Source of the DNA: DAOTTX01 sp034437515
GTDB taxonomy: Bacteria; Chloroflexota; Anaerolineae; Aggregatilineales; Phototrophicaceae
Assembly: GCA_034437515.1 (NCBI GenBank)
Contig: DAOTTX010000407.1
Coordinates: 1 to 64,000 of the forward strand
Length of the DNA: 64,000 nucleotides
Reading direction: 5' to 3'
Under the pieces are notes generated by a model, which did no database searches, was not told where the DNA came from, and saw only the letters and a program-made list of their open reading frames with translations. The position numbers and the translations under genes are program-made. Below are positions 16,037-24,006 of this stretch, in pieces. Every line of letters begins with the position of its first letter. The first letter of the stretch is position 1.

Positions 16037-18661
16037 ATGTTCCAAAAGTTCCAGTTTTATCTGAAGCACTCAATCAACGATATGCGCGTGAACGGTCAGC
16101 GTACATTCTTCGCGTTGTTGTGCATCGCATCGGGCGTGGCGGTGATCGTCGCATTGCAAAACCTCGGTGTGATGGCGACGACCACCCTGACGACCAACCT
16201 CCAGGCGCAAAACCGAGGTGATCTCCGTATATCGAGCATTTTCGGCGCTGATGTAGCGGTAAACGCTGAAAATGTCACAAACTTTCTGGACGAACGCTTT
16301 CCTGGTGAAACGGCGGTTACATCGCGTGAGAGTATTGAAAACTTCGGCGACCTGCTCACCGGCGGTGATGGTACGGTGCTCTCGTCACCGCTCACTGGAC
16401 GACAGGCGTTTCAATCTGTCCCGGCGATTGTTGACGCGGCGGTCTATCCATTCTATGACGAGATCGTCAGCACGCAGGGGGTGCCGCTCGCGGAGATGAT
16501 CCAATCACCGACGGACATCGTGCTCAGTGAGGAGACGGCGAACGAACTTCAGGCAAAAACGGGGGATACCGTCCGGGTACGCGGCAGCGATGCCGAGTTC
16601 ACCGTCACCGGCATCGTGGAAACCGAACAGGAGATCAGCGGGTTTGAGGACTTCCTGCTCGGCTTATTCGGGTATTACTATATCGACCGGGAAGCGGTGC
16701 AATTATTCGATGAACTGGAAATTGTGACACAGATCGTCACCGTGCGTATTGACGATGCCGGGCTGGTAGATGAAATCAATGACGCGGTTTCACGCCGTTT
16801 CCCGGTTGACCCGACCACGACCGAGGATTTGCTGGAACTCAACGAAGAGATTGCCGCGCAGCTCAGTACTACCGTCACGGTGATGGGGTTGCTGGCGTTG
16901 CTGCTGGGGACGATTGGCATCATCAACACGATGCAAGTGGTGGTACGCCGCCGCACGCTGGAAATCGCGGTGTTGAAGACGGTCGGCCTGCAAGCCAACC
17001 AGGTGACGCTGCTGTTTCTGGTGCAAGCCTTCCTGATGGGGGTGATCGGCAGTATCGCCGGTGCCCTCCTCGGCTCCGTGCTGACGTATCTGATTCAAGG
17101 CTTCGGTACCACGCTCACCGGTGGGCAGGCGGTGGTCTATCGCCTCACAGCGGAACCGATCATCAACGGTATCATCGTCGGCACGCTGGTGACAACGGTG
17201 TTCGGCTTCCTGCCGACGCTTTCCGCCGGGCAGGTACGCCCCGGCATCGTGTTGCGCCCTTCGTCTGCCATCGTACCGCGTGCGGGCTGCCTGCGCACGC
17301 TGCTCGTGCTGGTTTTCATGATCGCCGCGTTGGCGGTCGTCACGCAGACCATCCTGGGCAGCAATTTCTTAATCGCCGTCGGTGGGGTGCTGGGTGCGTT
17401 CATCATCGCCGGGTTGCTCTATCTACTCCTGTGGGTGATGATCTGGGTGGTGGGGCGGTTTACGCCGTCGTTTGGAATGCCTGCTCTCAAAATGTCCTTA
17501 CGGCAGATGCTGGCCTCCAAACCGCGCGGCGCGATCACCTTGCTGGCGCTGGTGGTCGGTGTGTTCTCACTCAGCACGATTACGCTGTTCGCGGAGAGCT
17601 TCACTAACCTGTTGAACGCCGCCATCGCCACGCAGGAAGAGACGGTTTTCATCCAGCAGCCGTTCGGCACTGCTAGCACCGTCCGCATTGAAGAAGCCAT
17701 ACAATCCGTCGAGGCTGTTGAGAGTTACACCGTGCTGCGGTCGGTCGGTACGAATTTGCAGTCGGTGCGGCGCGCTGGTGGCGAGGAAACATCCACCGGC
17801 ACGATAACCTCCGATGCCAGAAATTATCTTAACGAGATTAACGCCGTCGAACGAGATGAACTAAACGAATTCGAGTTCGAGGCCGGGGGGCAACTCACCG
17901 AAGCCGGGCAGGTCGTCCTCCGTGATGCTGAAGCGATTAACGCGCTTGATCTCGAAGTCGGTGATACTCTGGTTTACGGGGTCTTTTATAACCGCAACGG
18001 TGAGAACCTCACAGAAGAGATCGCATTGGAGATCGTCGGTATTCGCCCGGCACTGGAAAATAACGGGCTTATCGGTGAAGGTGGGCCGTCAAACGAGGTC
18101 TACGCGCTGCTCGAAACCTTCCCAGGGGAAGCGATTCAAAGACCCTTCAGCTTTACGGTCAGCATCCCCGAAGAGGACTTCTACACACTCAGCCAGGCCG
18201 TGACGGAAGTCTCCGATGCCTTCGTACTTGACCTGCGGTTGATCTCCAACCTGATCGACGCGCTGCTCGATCAGTTCCGCACCTTCCCGACATTGGTTGC
18301 GGTGCTGGGGTTGATCGTCGGCGGTGTGGTGATCGCTAACTCAGTCGCGCTCGCCACGATGGAACGTCGCCGGGAGATCGCCGTGATGAAGTCGGTCGGC
18401 TTGCAGCGCGAGCGCGTGCTGGGGATGCTGTTGTTGGAAAACGGTCTGCTCGGCCTGGTCGGCGGGTTGATCGGCGTGGGGATCGGTCTGGTGGTGCTGG
18501 TGGTGGTCAGTGAGCGGGCCAACCTGCCGCTGGAAATCATCCCCTTTGGCACCGGCTTTTTGCTGATGTCGTTGTGCATCGTGGTGGCGCTGGTCGCGGC
18601 ATTGACGACCGCCTGGAGCGCATCGGGCGAGAAGCCGCTCAACGTGCTACGCTACGAATAA
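16037..18661 (+). CDS. Large ABC-transporter permease with two FtsX-type domains
   Basis: This 874-residue inner-membrane protein has the MacB/LolC-like plan in duplicate. A first helix at about 25-50 precedes an extracytoplasmic domain (about 55-285). Three helices with the FtsX motif follow (MGLLALLLGTIGIINTMQVV, near 290-400), then a short linker and paired helices (about 415-480). A second MacB-like periplasmic domain spans about 525-740, and a final FtsX helix triplet contains VVIANSVALATMERRREIAVMKSVGL. The two FtsX units match each other around the RRxLEIAVLKTVGL and RRREIAVMKSVGL segments. Such permeases export lipids, lipoproteins or peptides, or transmit force, and need an ATPase. 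None is adjacent, so the ATPase must be elsewhere. Family certain, substrate unknown. Confidence 0.88.
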   Translation: MFQKFQFYLKHSINDMRVNGQRTFFALLCIASGVAVIVALQNLGVMATTTLTTNLQAQNRGDLRISSIFGADVAVNAENVTNFLDERFPGETAVTSRESIENFGDLLTGGDGTVLSSPLTGRQAFQSVPAIVDAAVYPFYDEIVSTQGVPLAEMIQSPTDIVLSEETANELQAKTGDTVRVRGSDAEFTVTGIVETEQEISGFEDFLLGLFGYYYIDREAVQLFDELEIVTQIVTVRIDDAGLVDEINDAVSRRFPVDPTTTEDLLELNEEIAAQLSTTVTVMGLLALLLGTIGIINTMQVVVRRRTLEIAVLKTVGLQANQVTLLFLVQAFLMGVIGSIAGALLGSVLTYLIQGFGTTLTGGQAVVYRLTAEPIINGIIVGTLVTTVFGFLPTLSAGQVRPGIVLRPSSAIVPRAGCLRTLLVLVFMIAALAVVTQTILGSNFLIAVGGVLGAFIIAGLLYLLLWVMIWVVGRFTPSFGMPALKMSLRQMLASKPRGAITLLALVVGVFSLSTITLFAESFTNLLNAAIATQEETVFIQQPFGTASTVRIEEAIQSVEAVESYTVLRSVGTNLQSVRRAGGEETSTGTITSDARNYLNEINAVERDELNEFEFEAGGQLTEAGQVVLRDAEAINALDLEVGDTLVYGVFYNRNGENLTEEIALEIVGIRPALENNGLIGEGGPSNEVYALLETFPGEAIQRPFSFTVSIPEEDFYTLSQAVTEVSDAFVLDLRLISNLIDALLDQFRTFPTLVAVLGLIVGGVVIANSVALATMERRREIAVMKSVGLQRERVLGMLLLENGLLGLVGGLIGVGIGLVVLVVVSERANLPLEIIPFGTGFLLMSLCIVVALVAALTTAWSASGEKPLNVLRYE

Positions 18662-18668
18662 CATCGCT

Positions 18669-18699
18669 GATGCGTGGTACGGTCGCCGTATCACGCATC
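18669..18699 (+). terminator. Hairpin terminator after the FtsX-type permease gene
   Basis: GATGCGTGGTACG and CGTATCACGCATC pair over 13 bases with a single G-U and a five-base loop, starting eight bases after the stop codon. The tail is GATATTTAATTCTT, T-rich but not a pure T-run. Confidence 0.7.
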
Positions 18700-18817
18700 G
18701 ATATTTAATTCTTCAAACCATTTGCTAGCGGAAACTTTATGAAATTTTATAATTCTTTAGCCGCCGCTCATCGGAAAAGTGTTACAATAATGTGACATTT
18801 TTAGATGGAGGCATTTC

Positions 18818-19240
18818 ATGGTAGCGCCGCTAGAACTCGAACGGGCCACCGCCCGTTATGATCAACAAACACACACGGTTTATGTTATTTACAAGGGCGT
18901 GCTTGATGCACAAACCCCTATCCTTGTCTACGATTGGTTGGATCTGGTATATGAGGCTGTTGATGTTGATGCGCTTCACGGGCAGGTCTTCGACTTCCGT
19001 CAGGTGAAAGACTTTGCGCAGGACAACCTGGTGATGGCCCGGCGCAGCAGCAACCGCATGAATATGAAGACCAACATCAGCCATTGTCCGGTCGCGCTCA
19101 TCGTCGGGGATTTTTATCATGAGGAAATCCTACGGACTGCTATGCGTATCTCGCCGGAGCACAACCGCAAGCAGATCGTCTGGTCAGACGAGGAAGCGCA
19201 GAAGTTCCTCGATGATTGGCATCAAGCGAACGAAAGCTAA
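18818..19240 (+). CDS. STAS/SpoIIAA-like small protein
   Basis: This is a 140-residue soluble protein with GGAGG six bases before the ATG. Alternating strands and helices (TVYVIYKGVLDAQTPILVYDWLDLVYEAV, then GQVFDFRQVKDFAQDN, then CPVALIVGDFYHE and KQIVWSDEEAQKFLDDW) fit a STAS or SpoIIAA-like alpha/beta fold. No phosphorylatable Ser in a DSSG-type motif is seen, so a classical anti-sigma antagonist role is doubtful. It is a single-gene unit between two terminators. A protein of similar size and layout lies at 49830-50201. Fold assignment is by pattern only; function unknown. Confidence 0.65.
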   Translation: MVAPLELERATARYDQQTHTVYVIYKGVLDAQTPILVYDWLDLVYEAVDVDALHGQVFDFRQVKDFAQDNLVMARRSSNRMNMKTNISHCPVALIVGDFYHEEILRTAMRISPEHNRKQIVWSDEEAQKFLDDWHQANES

Positions 19241-19246
19241 CGAGTG

Positions 19247-19657
19247 CTAACGAATGAGCCGGGCGTGATCAACCTTGATACAGCGGTTCATGACCACAGC
19301 TAGCCCGGCGTCGGTAGCACGAGCGGCGGCGTCTTCGTCCACCACGCCGAGCTGTGTCCACACGACCGGCGCACCGGCGTTGATCGCATCTTCGACCACG
19401 TCCGGCAGGTACTCCGAACGGCGGAACACATCGACAATATCGACCGTTTCGGGCAGGTCTGCGACGGTGGCGTAACTCTTTTCGCCGTCGATGGTCTCTA
19501 CGGTCGGGTTGACGGGATAAACCTTGTACCCGGCCCGGCGCAGATACCCGGCGATTTGATAACTGGTGCGTGCGGGGTTATTCGAATGCCCGACAACGGC
19601 AATCGTCTTGGCTTCGGCGAGGATGTCGCGTATGGTGGCGTCTGTTAAATCGGTCAT
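19247..19657 (-). CDS. CoA-binding domain protein (YccU-like)
   Basis: This 136-residue protein is a lone Rossmann-type CoA-binding domain. The nucleotide loop is VVGHSNNPARTSYQIAGYLRRAGYKVYPVNP, followed by DIVDVFRRSEYLPDVVEDAI and GAPVVWTQLGV, all typical of the CoA_binding_2 family (E. coli YccU). The family binds CoA in crystal structures, but its cellular role is unproven. The gene ends seven bases from the stop of the convergent STAS-like gene, with no terminator between them. AAGGGA precedes the ATG. Length and motifs are normal for the family. Confidence 0.85.
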   Translation of the reverse strand: MTDLTDATIRDILAEAKTIAVVGHSNNPARTSYQIAGYLRRAGYKVYPVNPTVETIDGEKSYATVADLPETVDIVDVFRRSEYLPDVVEDAINAGAPVVWTQLGVVDEDAAARATDAGLAVVMNRCIKVDHARLIR

Positions 19658-19749
19658 TGGTATCCCTTAACTCGTTTGAACGTCTCGTTACTCCGATGAA
19701 CCGCCCCTGTCGTTTCTTACCCAGGACGATAACACCCGTAAAAACAAAA

Positions 19750-19771
19750 ACCGCCCTGTGGCGGTCTTTTT
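19750..19771 (-). terminator. Bidirectional hairpin terminator
   Basis: ACCGCC and GGCGGT pair around a CTGT loop. AAAACAAAAA precedes the stem and CTTTTT follows it, so it can stop transcription on either strand. It sits 20 bases past the stop of the minus-strand gene ending at 19791. Confidence 0.75.
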
Positions 19772-19790
19772 GATTGGTGTTGCGCTGTGG

Positions 19791-20102
19791 CTAAAGCTGG
19801 AAGCCGCCATCTTCGACCTCGACGACCTTCTGCTTGTAGTTATCGACGTATTCCATCAGCTTGTCTTGTAGTTCGTGCCATTCCTGGCTTTTGAGGATTT
19901 CCTGCATAGTCGGCAGGTCATCGGCGATGGCTTCCGCGAGAATCTGCGATTCGTACTCCCGACTGTAGACCGTGTACCACGCCGTCATCTTGTCGATGCC
20001 CATGCGGTTGACGCTCGGCACCCATTCATGCACAACGAACTCGAAATATTCCTGGTCGCGCCCTGGTTTGATGTCCCAATTCATTAACAACTTTACACTC
20101 AT
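19791..20102 (-). CDS. Small protein resembling dimeric alpha/beta-barrel (NIPSNAP/Dabb-type) domains
   Basis: This 103-residue protein begins with a strand and a charged loop (VKLLMNWDIKPGRDQEYFEFVVHEWVP). It continues through a second strand (TAWYTVYSREYESQILAEAI) and helices (TMQEILKSQEWHELQDKLMEYV). The beta-alpha-beta-beta-alpha order and size resemble stress-responsive A/B-barrel or NIPSNAP-like domains, but I see no diagnostic residues and give no enzyme role. AAGGAA lies before the ATG, and a strong terminator lies downstream. It is a single-gene unit. Confidence 0.65.
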   Translation of the reverse strand: MSVKLLMNWDIKPGRDQEYFEFVVHEWVPSVNRMGIDKMTAWYTVYSREYESQILAEAIADDLPTMQEILKSQEWHELQDKLMEYVDNYKQKVVEVEDGGFQL

Positions 20103-20183
20103 ACTGTGTTCCTTTACGTCTGTCCGCGTTTAGTCGTCATCTGGCAGGGAAGACACGTTGGTCTCCCCTTACGACATAGGGTC

Positions 20184-20819
20184 TTAGAGGTTGGGGGTCA
20201 ACACGACGACCTGTGGTTGCTCTGGCATACCGGTCGCCGTCACACGCAGATATTCTTCCTCCTGCACGCGGCTGGCTCCCATTTCTTGTAAGAATTTATC
20301 GACCGGTTCGAGTTCCATAGAAAGCCCCGGCAGCGCATAGTGCATCGGCACAATGTAATTCGGCTCGATCATGCCGATAACCTCAGCGGCGGCGCTGGCC
20401 TTCAACGCCATCCCCCCGCCGACCGGCACGAGCGCCACATTGACCTCGCCCATCGCTTCTATCGTCGCCTGGTCAGGGACGTGTGTAAGGTCACCGAGGT
20501 GGGCGACGGTAATGCCGCCGTAGTTGATCACATAGCCGATGTTGTAGTGGGCCTCTTCGCCATCAACGTGATGCAGCGGTACGCCATAAATGAACACCCC
20601 GCCGAACTCATATTCACCGGCACCGCCCAACACATGCGAATGGCCCTTCACAGCGTCGATGTTGTCGTGCCCGTGCGCCTGATGACTGACCGTGACAATA
20701 TCCCCTTTGAGTTTGGGCATTGGCAGGCCGATGTCTGCGCCGTAGGGGTCGGTGACGACGGTAATCTCGCCTCGCTCCGTAATGCGAAAGCAGCTATGTC
20801 CATACCATGTAATATCCAA
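20184..20819 (-). CDS. MBL-fold metal-dependent hydrolase-like protein
   Basis: This 211-residue protein opens with TWYGHSCFRI and VVTDPYG, which are standard for UPF0173/UlaG-like metallo-beta-lactamase-fold proteins. The usual metal signature HxHxDH is altered: the segment reads SHQAHGHDN (His46, His49, His51, Asp52), so the second His and the Asp are not in canonical register. Later landmarks are normal: GGAGEYEFGGVFIYGVP, HLGDLTHVP and VPMHY. It may bind metal differently or have lost catalysis. The start is TTG, chosen because GAGAGGAT lies six bases upstream. No substrate can be assigned. Confidence 0.8.
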   Translation of the reverse strand: MDITWYGHSCFRITERGEITVVTDPYGADIGLPMPKLKGDIVTVSHQAHGHDNIDAVKGHSHVLGGAGEYEFGGVFIYGVPLHHVDGEEAHYNIGYVINYGGITVAHLGDLTHVPDQATIEAMGEVNVALVPVGGGMALKASAAAEVIGMIEPNYIVPMHYALPGLSMELEPVDKFLQEMGASRVQEEEYLRVTATGMPEQPQVVVLTPNL

Positions 20820-20901
20820 TGCGGCATCCTCTCACGCCTGTTTACAGAATGGCCTGAATTATATCATAGGCTCTATTGGAATCAGATTGGCGGCACACAG
20901 T

Positions 20902-21765
20902 TTAATAATCCGCGAAACCATCCCCGTCTTCGTCAAACCAGCCACCCATGGCTTCGTCGTCCCATTGCTCGCGTTTGCGTCCATCACGGAACGGCTTGTT
21001 GCGCCGCCGGTCGCTGGGGCCGTCGAAGTCGCGCCCCCGCAGACCGGGTGGGCTTGCCGGGCCGTCGAGGTCGAATTCGTCCGGGTTGTGGCGTGGGTTG
21101 CCTTCGCCGTCGGTCAGGCCATCGTAGACCTCATCGGGGATGTTCTCCGGCCCCTGGTTACGGTCGTAGCGTTTGTCGCGCAGGATGCGATTAGGTTCAC
21201 GCGGATTCTTGCGCACCCCGAAGCGGCTGTTGTTGGTCGAGTCCCTGGGCGGGTGGATTTCCGGGTCGAAGGGGGTGTCGTCCGTTTCCGGCACAGAACC
21301 GCGCTGCGGTGGCGGGATCTGCGGGTCGAACGGCACGTCATCGCGTTTCAAACCGGGACGACCGCGTGGAGCTTGCTTGTTCGGGTCCCGGCGGCTGCCG
21401 CTGACATCGAAGTTCTGCCCCTGATAATTCTGGTTTTCGAGTTTGCGGCCTAGCTGCTGGTCGAACTGCTGGTCGGCAGCCTGCATTTTCGCCCGCATTG
21501 CCATGACGTGACGACGTTCGCGCTGGTCGGCGGCTTCGGCGTCGGGGATCTCCGTTTCTTCGTCGTCGTTGCCACCGAAGAAATTACTGATGCCACCTTC
21601 AAAGAAATTGTTAAACAGGTTGGAGATCAGCGAAAAGCCGACGGAAACCACCGAGAAACGTGCACCGACGAACACCACGAGGAAGGCGGGCAACAGGCAG
21701 CAGACCGTACTCACACCGCAGATGAGCAGCCCGGTTTGCGAAAACGTGATGCCGAGAATTTCCAT
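20902..21765 (-). CDS. Membrane-anchored protein with long charged disordered tail
   Basis: One or two hydrophobic segments lie at the N-terminus (about 8-55; LLICGVSTVCCLLPAFLVVFVG). A FNNFFEGGISNFFGG stretch follows, and then some 200 residues rich in Arg, Asp, Pro, Asn and Gly. Within the tail the pattern VPFDPQIPPPQRGSVPETDD and TPFDPEIHPPRDS is a degenerate repeat. The tail ends in Asp/Gly-rich sequence with FDEDGDGFADY, which resembles a calcium-binding DxDxDG loop. It starts seven bases after the stop of the DUF5996 gene, and a GGAG lies in that gene's last codons, so the two are probably co-transcribed. I recognise no family; function unknown. Confidence 0.65.
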   Translation of the reverse strand: MEILGITFSQTGLLICGVSTVCCLLPAFLVVFVGARFSVVSVGFSLISNLFNNFFEGGISNFFGGNDDEETEIPDAEAADQRERRHVMAMRAKMQAADQQFDQQLGRKLENQNYQGQNFDVSGSRRDPNKQAPRGRPGLKRDDVPFDPQIPPPQRGSVPETDDTPFDPEIHPPRDSTNNSRFGVRKNPREPNRILRDKRYDRNQGPENIPDEVYDGLTDGEGNPRHNPDEFDLDGPASPPGLRGRDFDGPSDRRRNKPFRDGRKREQWDDEAMGGWFDEDGDGFADY

Positions 21766-21772
21766 AGGAAAG

Positions 21773-22561
21773 TTATGCTCCAGACAAAACAGTAAAGATT
21801 CCTTGCAAAGTTTGTTCGATCAACCGTTCAGGTTGATCGTCTTCTACAATTGTATCATAGTCGATCTTCACCCCCTGCCAGTCTTCGTCGTGCCAGTGCG
21901 CCGGGGAGGGCAGCATTTTCGCCATCAGGCCGGCCTTCATCGGCCACAAATAAGCATAAAAATAAGGCCGGTCGATGGCATCACTAAAAGGCGCGAACCC
22001 AAAGTTGATGTGCGGGTCTTGTGCCTCATTGCCCTCAATATTAGGCCCCTCACTATCGAGGAAATACAGAAACGACAGATCGAAATGATGCGGCCACAAC
22101 ACCAGCGGCGTCATCAAGCCGTTGAGCCTGGCGCGGAAGCGAGCCATCGCGGTGTAGGTGCGGTAAAGCACCTCGCCATAATCACGGGCGATGGCCTCGT
22201 CGATCTCGATGTGATATTTACCCGGTTGTACCTGCACTAATTCGTTGATGCCCTCGCCTTCCTGCGCTCTTTCGACCACTTCCGCCTGTGCTTCGAGCGT
22301 TTGCAGCATCCGGTTGTCGATGGGGACGGGCTGCGGGAAGTTCTCCGCGCGGATTTGCCCGTTGGCGAAATCGAGATCAATCTGGTGGAAGCCGGGCAGC
22401 GCCCCTGTGCTGAGGCCGCCGGGGATCACATCGAGGGCAAGGTGTAAGGCGTTGCTCTGCGCGGGCACGAACAACTTACGTACCCGCCCGACAACCTGGG
22501 CGGCGGTGTGCAGGCTGTCACGGGTGGTGTTCCAATTTTCGAGCTTTGGGAATGCAGTCAT
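21773..22561 (-). CDS. DUF5996 family protein
   Basis: This 262-residue soluble protein has DUF5996 features: an N-terminal WNTTRDSLHTAAQVVGRVR segment, a long beta-rich middle, a helical segment with FRARLNGLMTPLVLWPHHFDLS, and a C-terminal PYFYAYLWPMKAGL stretch. The conserved His pair in PHHFDLS and the Trp-rich ends suggest a binding pocket or metal site, but no member has a known function to my knowledge. AGGAAA precedes the ATG. The gene is divergent from the aminotransferase at 22703, and the membrane protein gene follows it seven bases downstream. Confidence 0.78.
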   Translation of the reverse strand: MTAFPKLENWNTTRDSLHTAAQVVGRVRKLFVPAQSNALHLALDVIPGGLSTGALPGFHQIDLDFANGQIRAENFPQPVPIDNRMLQTLEAQAEVVERAQEGEGINELVQVQPGKYHIEIDEAIARDYGEVLYRTYTAMARFRARLNGLMTPLVLWPHHFDLSFLYFLDSEGPNIEGNEAQDPHINFGFAPFSDAIDRPYFYAYLWPMKAGLMAKMLPSPAHWHDEDWQGVKIDYDTIVEDDQPERLIEQTLQGIFTVLSGA

Positions 22562-22702
22562 GGGATTTTCCTACATTGTGTATGAGAAAGTCGCCGATTT
22601 TAGAACGTCCTGTTGGATGGCATATCCGGTGATGTGTGCTATAAAAGGACTACTCTAAAACCAATGATACGAATCTACATCGTTTAAAAGGAAAAAGCCA
22701 AT

Positions 22703-23902
22703 ATGCGTAACTTCGTCTCTCAAAGCGTAGAAAAGCTCCGCCCTTCTGGTATTCGGCGCTATTTTGACATCGCCGCGACGATGGACGATGTGGTGACGCT
22801 CGGCATCGGAGAACCGGATTTCGTCACGCCCAAGCACATCATCGAAAAGGGGGTGGAGTCGCTCTACGCGGGCGATACCGGCTATACCAACAACTCCGGC
22901 CTGCCAGAACTGCGCGAGGCGATCAGCGCCTATATCGAACGTCTGTACGGCCTCCACTATGCGCCAGCAAATCAAGTACTGGTGACGGTGGGCGTCAGCG
23001 AGGCGCTGTGGTTGGCGATGAAAACCATCCTCAACCCCGGTGATGAAGTGCTGGTCGTGGAGCCGTGTTTCGTCGCCAACGCCGCCGCCGTCGAGATGGC
23101 GGGGGGCGTCCCGGTGATGGTGCCGACCCACGTCGAGAACGAGTTTCAGGTCACCGGCGCGGCGCTAGAAGCCAAAATTACACCGAAGACCAGAGCCATT
23201 CTCATCAGCTACCCCAACAACCCCACCGGCGCGGTGCTGACCCAGGAACGCATATTGGAAATCGCCACCATCGCCCAAAAGCACGACCTCGTGGTGATCT
23301 CCGATGAGATTTATGAACGGCTGGTCTACGATATTGAGCATATCAATTTCGCCTCGCTGCCGGGGATGTACGAGCGCACGATTTTACTCAGCGGGTGCAG
23401 CAAGTCCTTCGCCATGACGGGCTGGCGCATCGGCTACGCGACAGCGCCGCTGGCGATCATGGCGGGGATGCGCAAACTGCACCAATATCTGATTATGTCC
23501 GCGCCGACCATCGGGCAGCACGCCGCGCTGGAAGCGTTGACCAACGGCGAGGACGATGTCGAACGGATGCGGACGGATTACGACCGTCGCCGCCGCTTGA
23601 TCGTCGATGGTTTTAACCGGCTGGGGCTGGCCTGCTTCGAGCCACGCGGCGCGTTTTACACCTTCCCCAGTGTCGCCGCCACCGGCATGAGCGACGAAGC
23701 CTTCTGTGAGGCGCTGCTGCGCGAAGAACGGGTCGCGGTGATCCCCGGTAGCGCGTTCGGCGCGAGTGGTGAAGGCTTCATCCGTGCCAGCTACACATCA
23801 AGTTATGAAAACATCCAGACCGCGCTGGAGCGCATCGAACGGTTTATGCGGCGGCACGCGCTTGGCGCTTTCGCACCTTCCAATGTTGTCACCTATCAAT
23901 AA
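22703..23902 (+). CDS. PLP-dependent class I/II aminotransferase (aspartate aminotransferase family)
   Basis: This 399-residue fold-type I transaminase has IGEPDF near residue 35, TNNSGLPELREAI, the YPNNPTG motif, SDEIYERLVYD, and the PLP-binding lysine at 234 in SGCSKSFAMTGWRIGY. The C-terminal Arg that binds the substrate carboxylate lies in GFIRASYTSS. It converts an amino acid and a 2-oxo acid, most likely with aspartate, aromatic or alanine-type substrates, which the sequence cannot decide. AAGGAAAAAG lies upstream of the ATG. It is a single-gene unit ending in a good terminator at 23928, divergent from DUF5996. Family call is certain. Confidence 0.93.
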   Translation: MRNFVSQSVEKLRPSGIRRYFDIAATMDDVVTLGIGEPDFVTPKHIIEKGVESLYAGDTGYTNNSGLPELREAISAYIERLYGLHYAPANQVLVTVGVSEALWLAMKTILNPGDEVLVVEPCFVANAAAVEMAGGVPVMVPTHVENEFQVTGAALEAKITPKTRAILISYPNNPTGAVLTQERILEIATIAQKHDLVVISDEIYERLVYDIEHINFASLPGMYERTILLSGCSKSFAMTGWRIGYATAPLAIMAGMRKLHQYLIMSAPTIGQHAALEALTNGEDDVERMRTDYDRRRRLIVDGFNRLGLACFEPRGAFYTFPSVAATGMSDEAFCEALLREERVAVIPGSAFGASGEGFIRASYTSSYENIQTALERIERFMRRHALGAFAPSNVVTYQ

Positions 23903-23927
23903 ACTAACGCGACCTATACTGAAATTC

Positions 23928-23956
23928 AGAGCCTGCCGGTTGCAGGCTCTTTTTAT
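23928..23956 (+). terminator. Rho-independent terminator of the aminotransferase gene
   Basis: AGAGCCTGC and GCAGGCTCT form a nine-base perfect stem with a CGGTT loop, followed at once by TTTTATTTGT. It lies 26 bases past the stop codon. Confidence 0.85.
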
Positions 23957-24006
23957 TTGTTCGATAATTAACAGAGAAAAAGTTAACATAAGATGTTGTA
24001 AATTCA

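Noticed and set aside
20340..21453. Two long overlapping plus-strand open frames
   Set aside because: They lie opposite the MBL-fold and Arg/Asp/Pro-rich membrane protein genes and show no domain; shadow frames.
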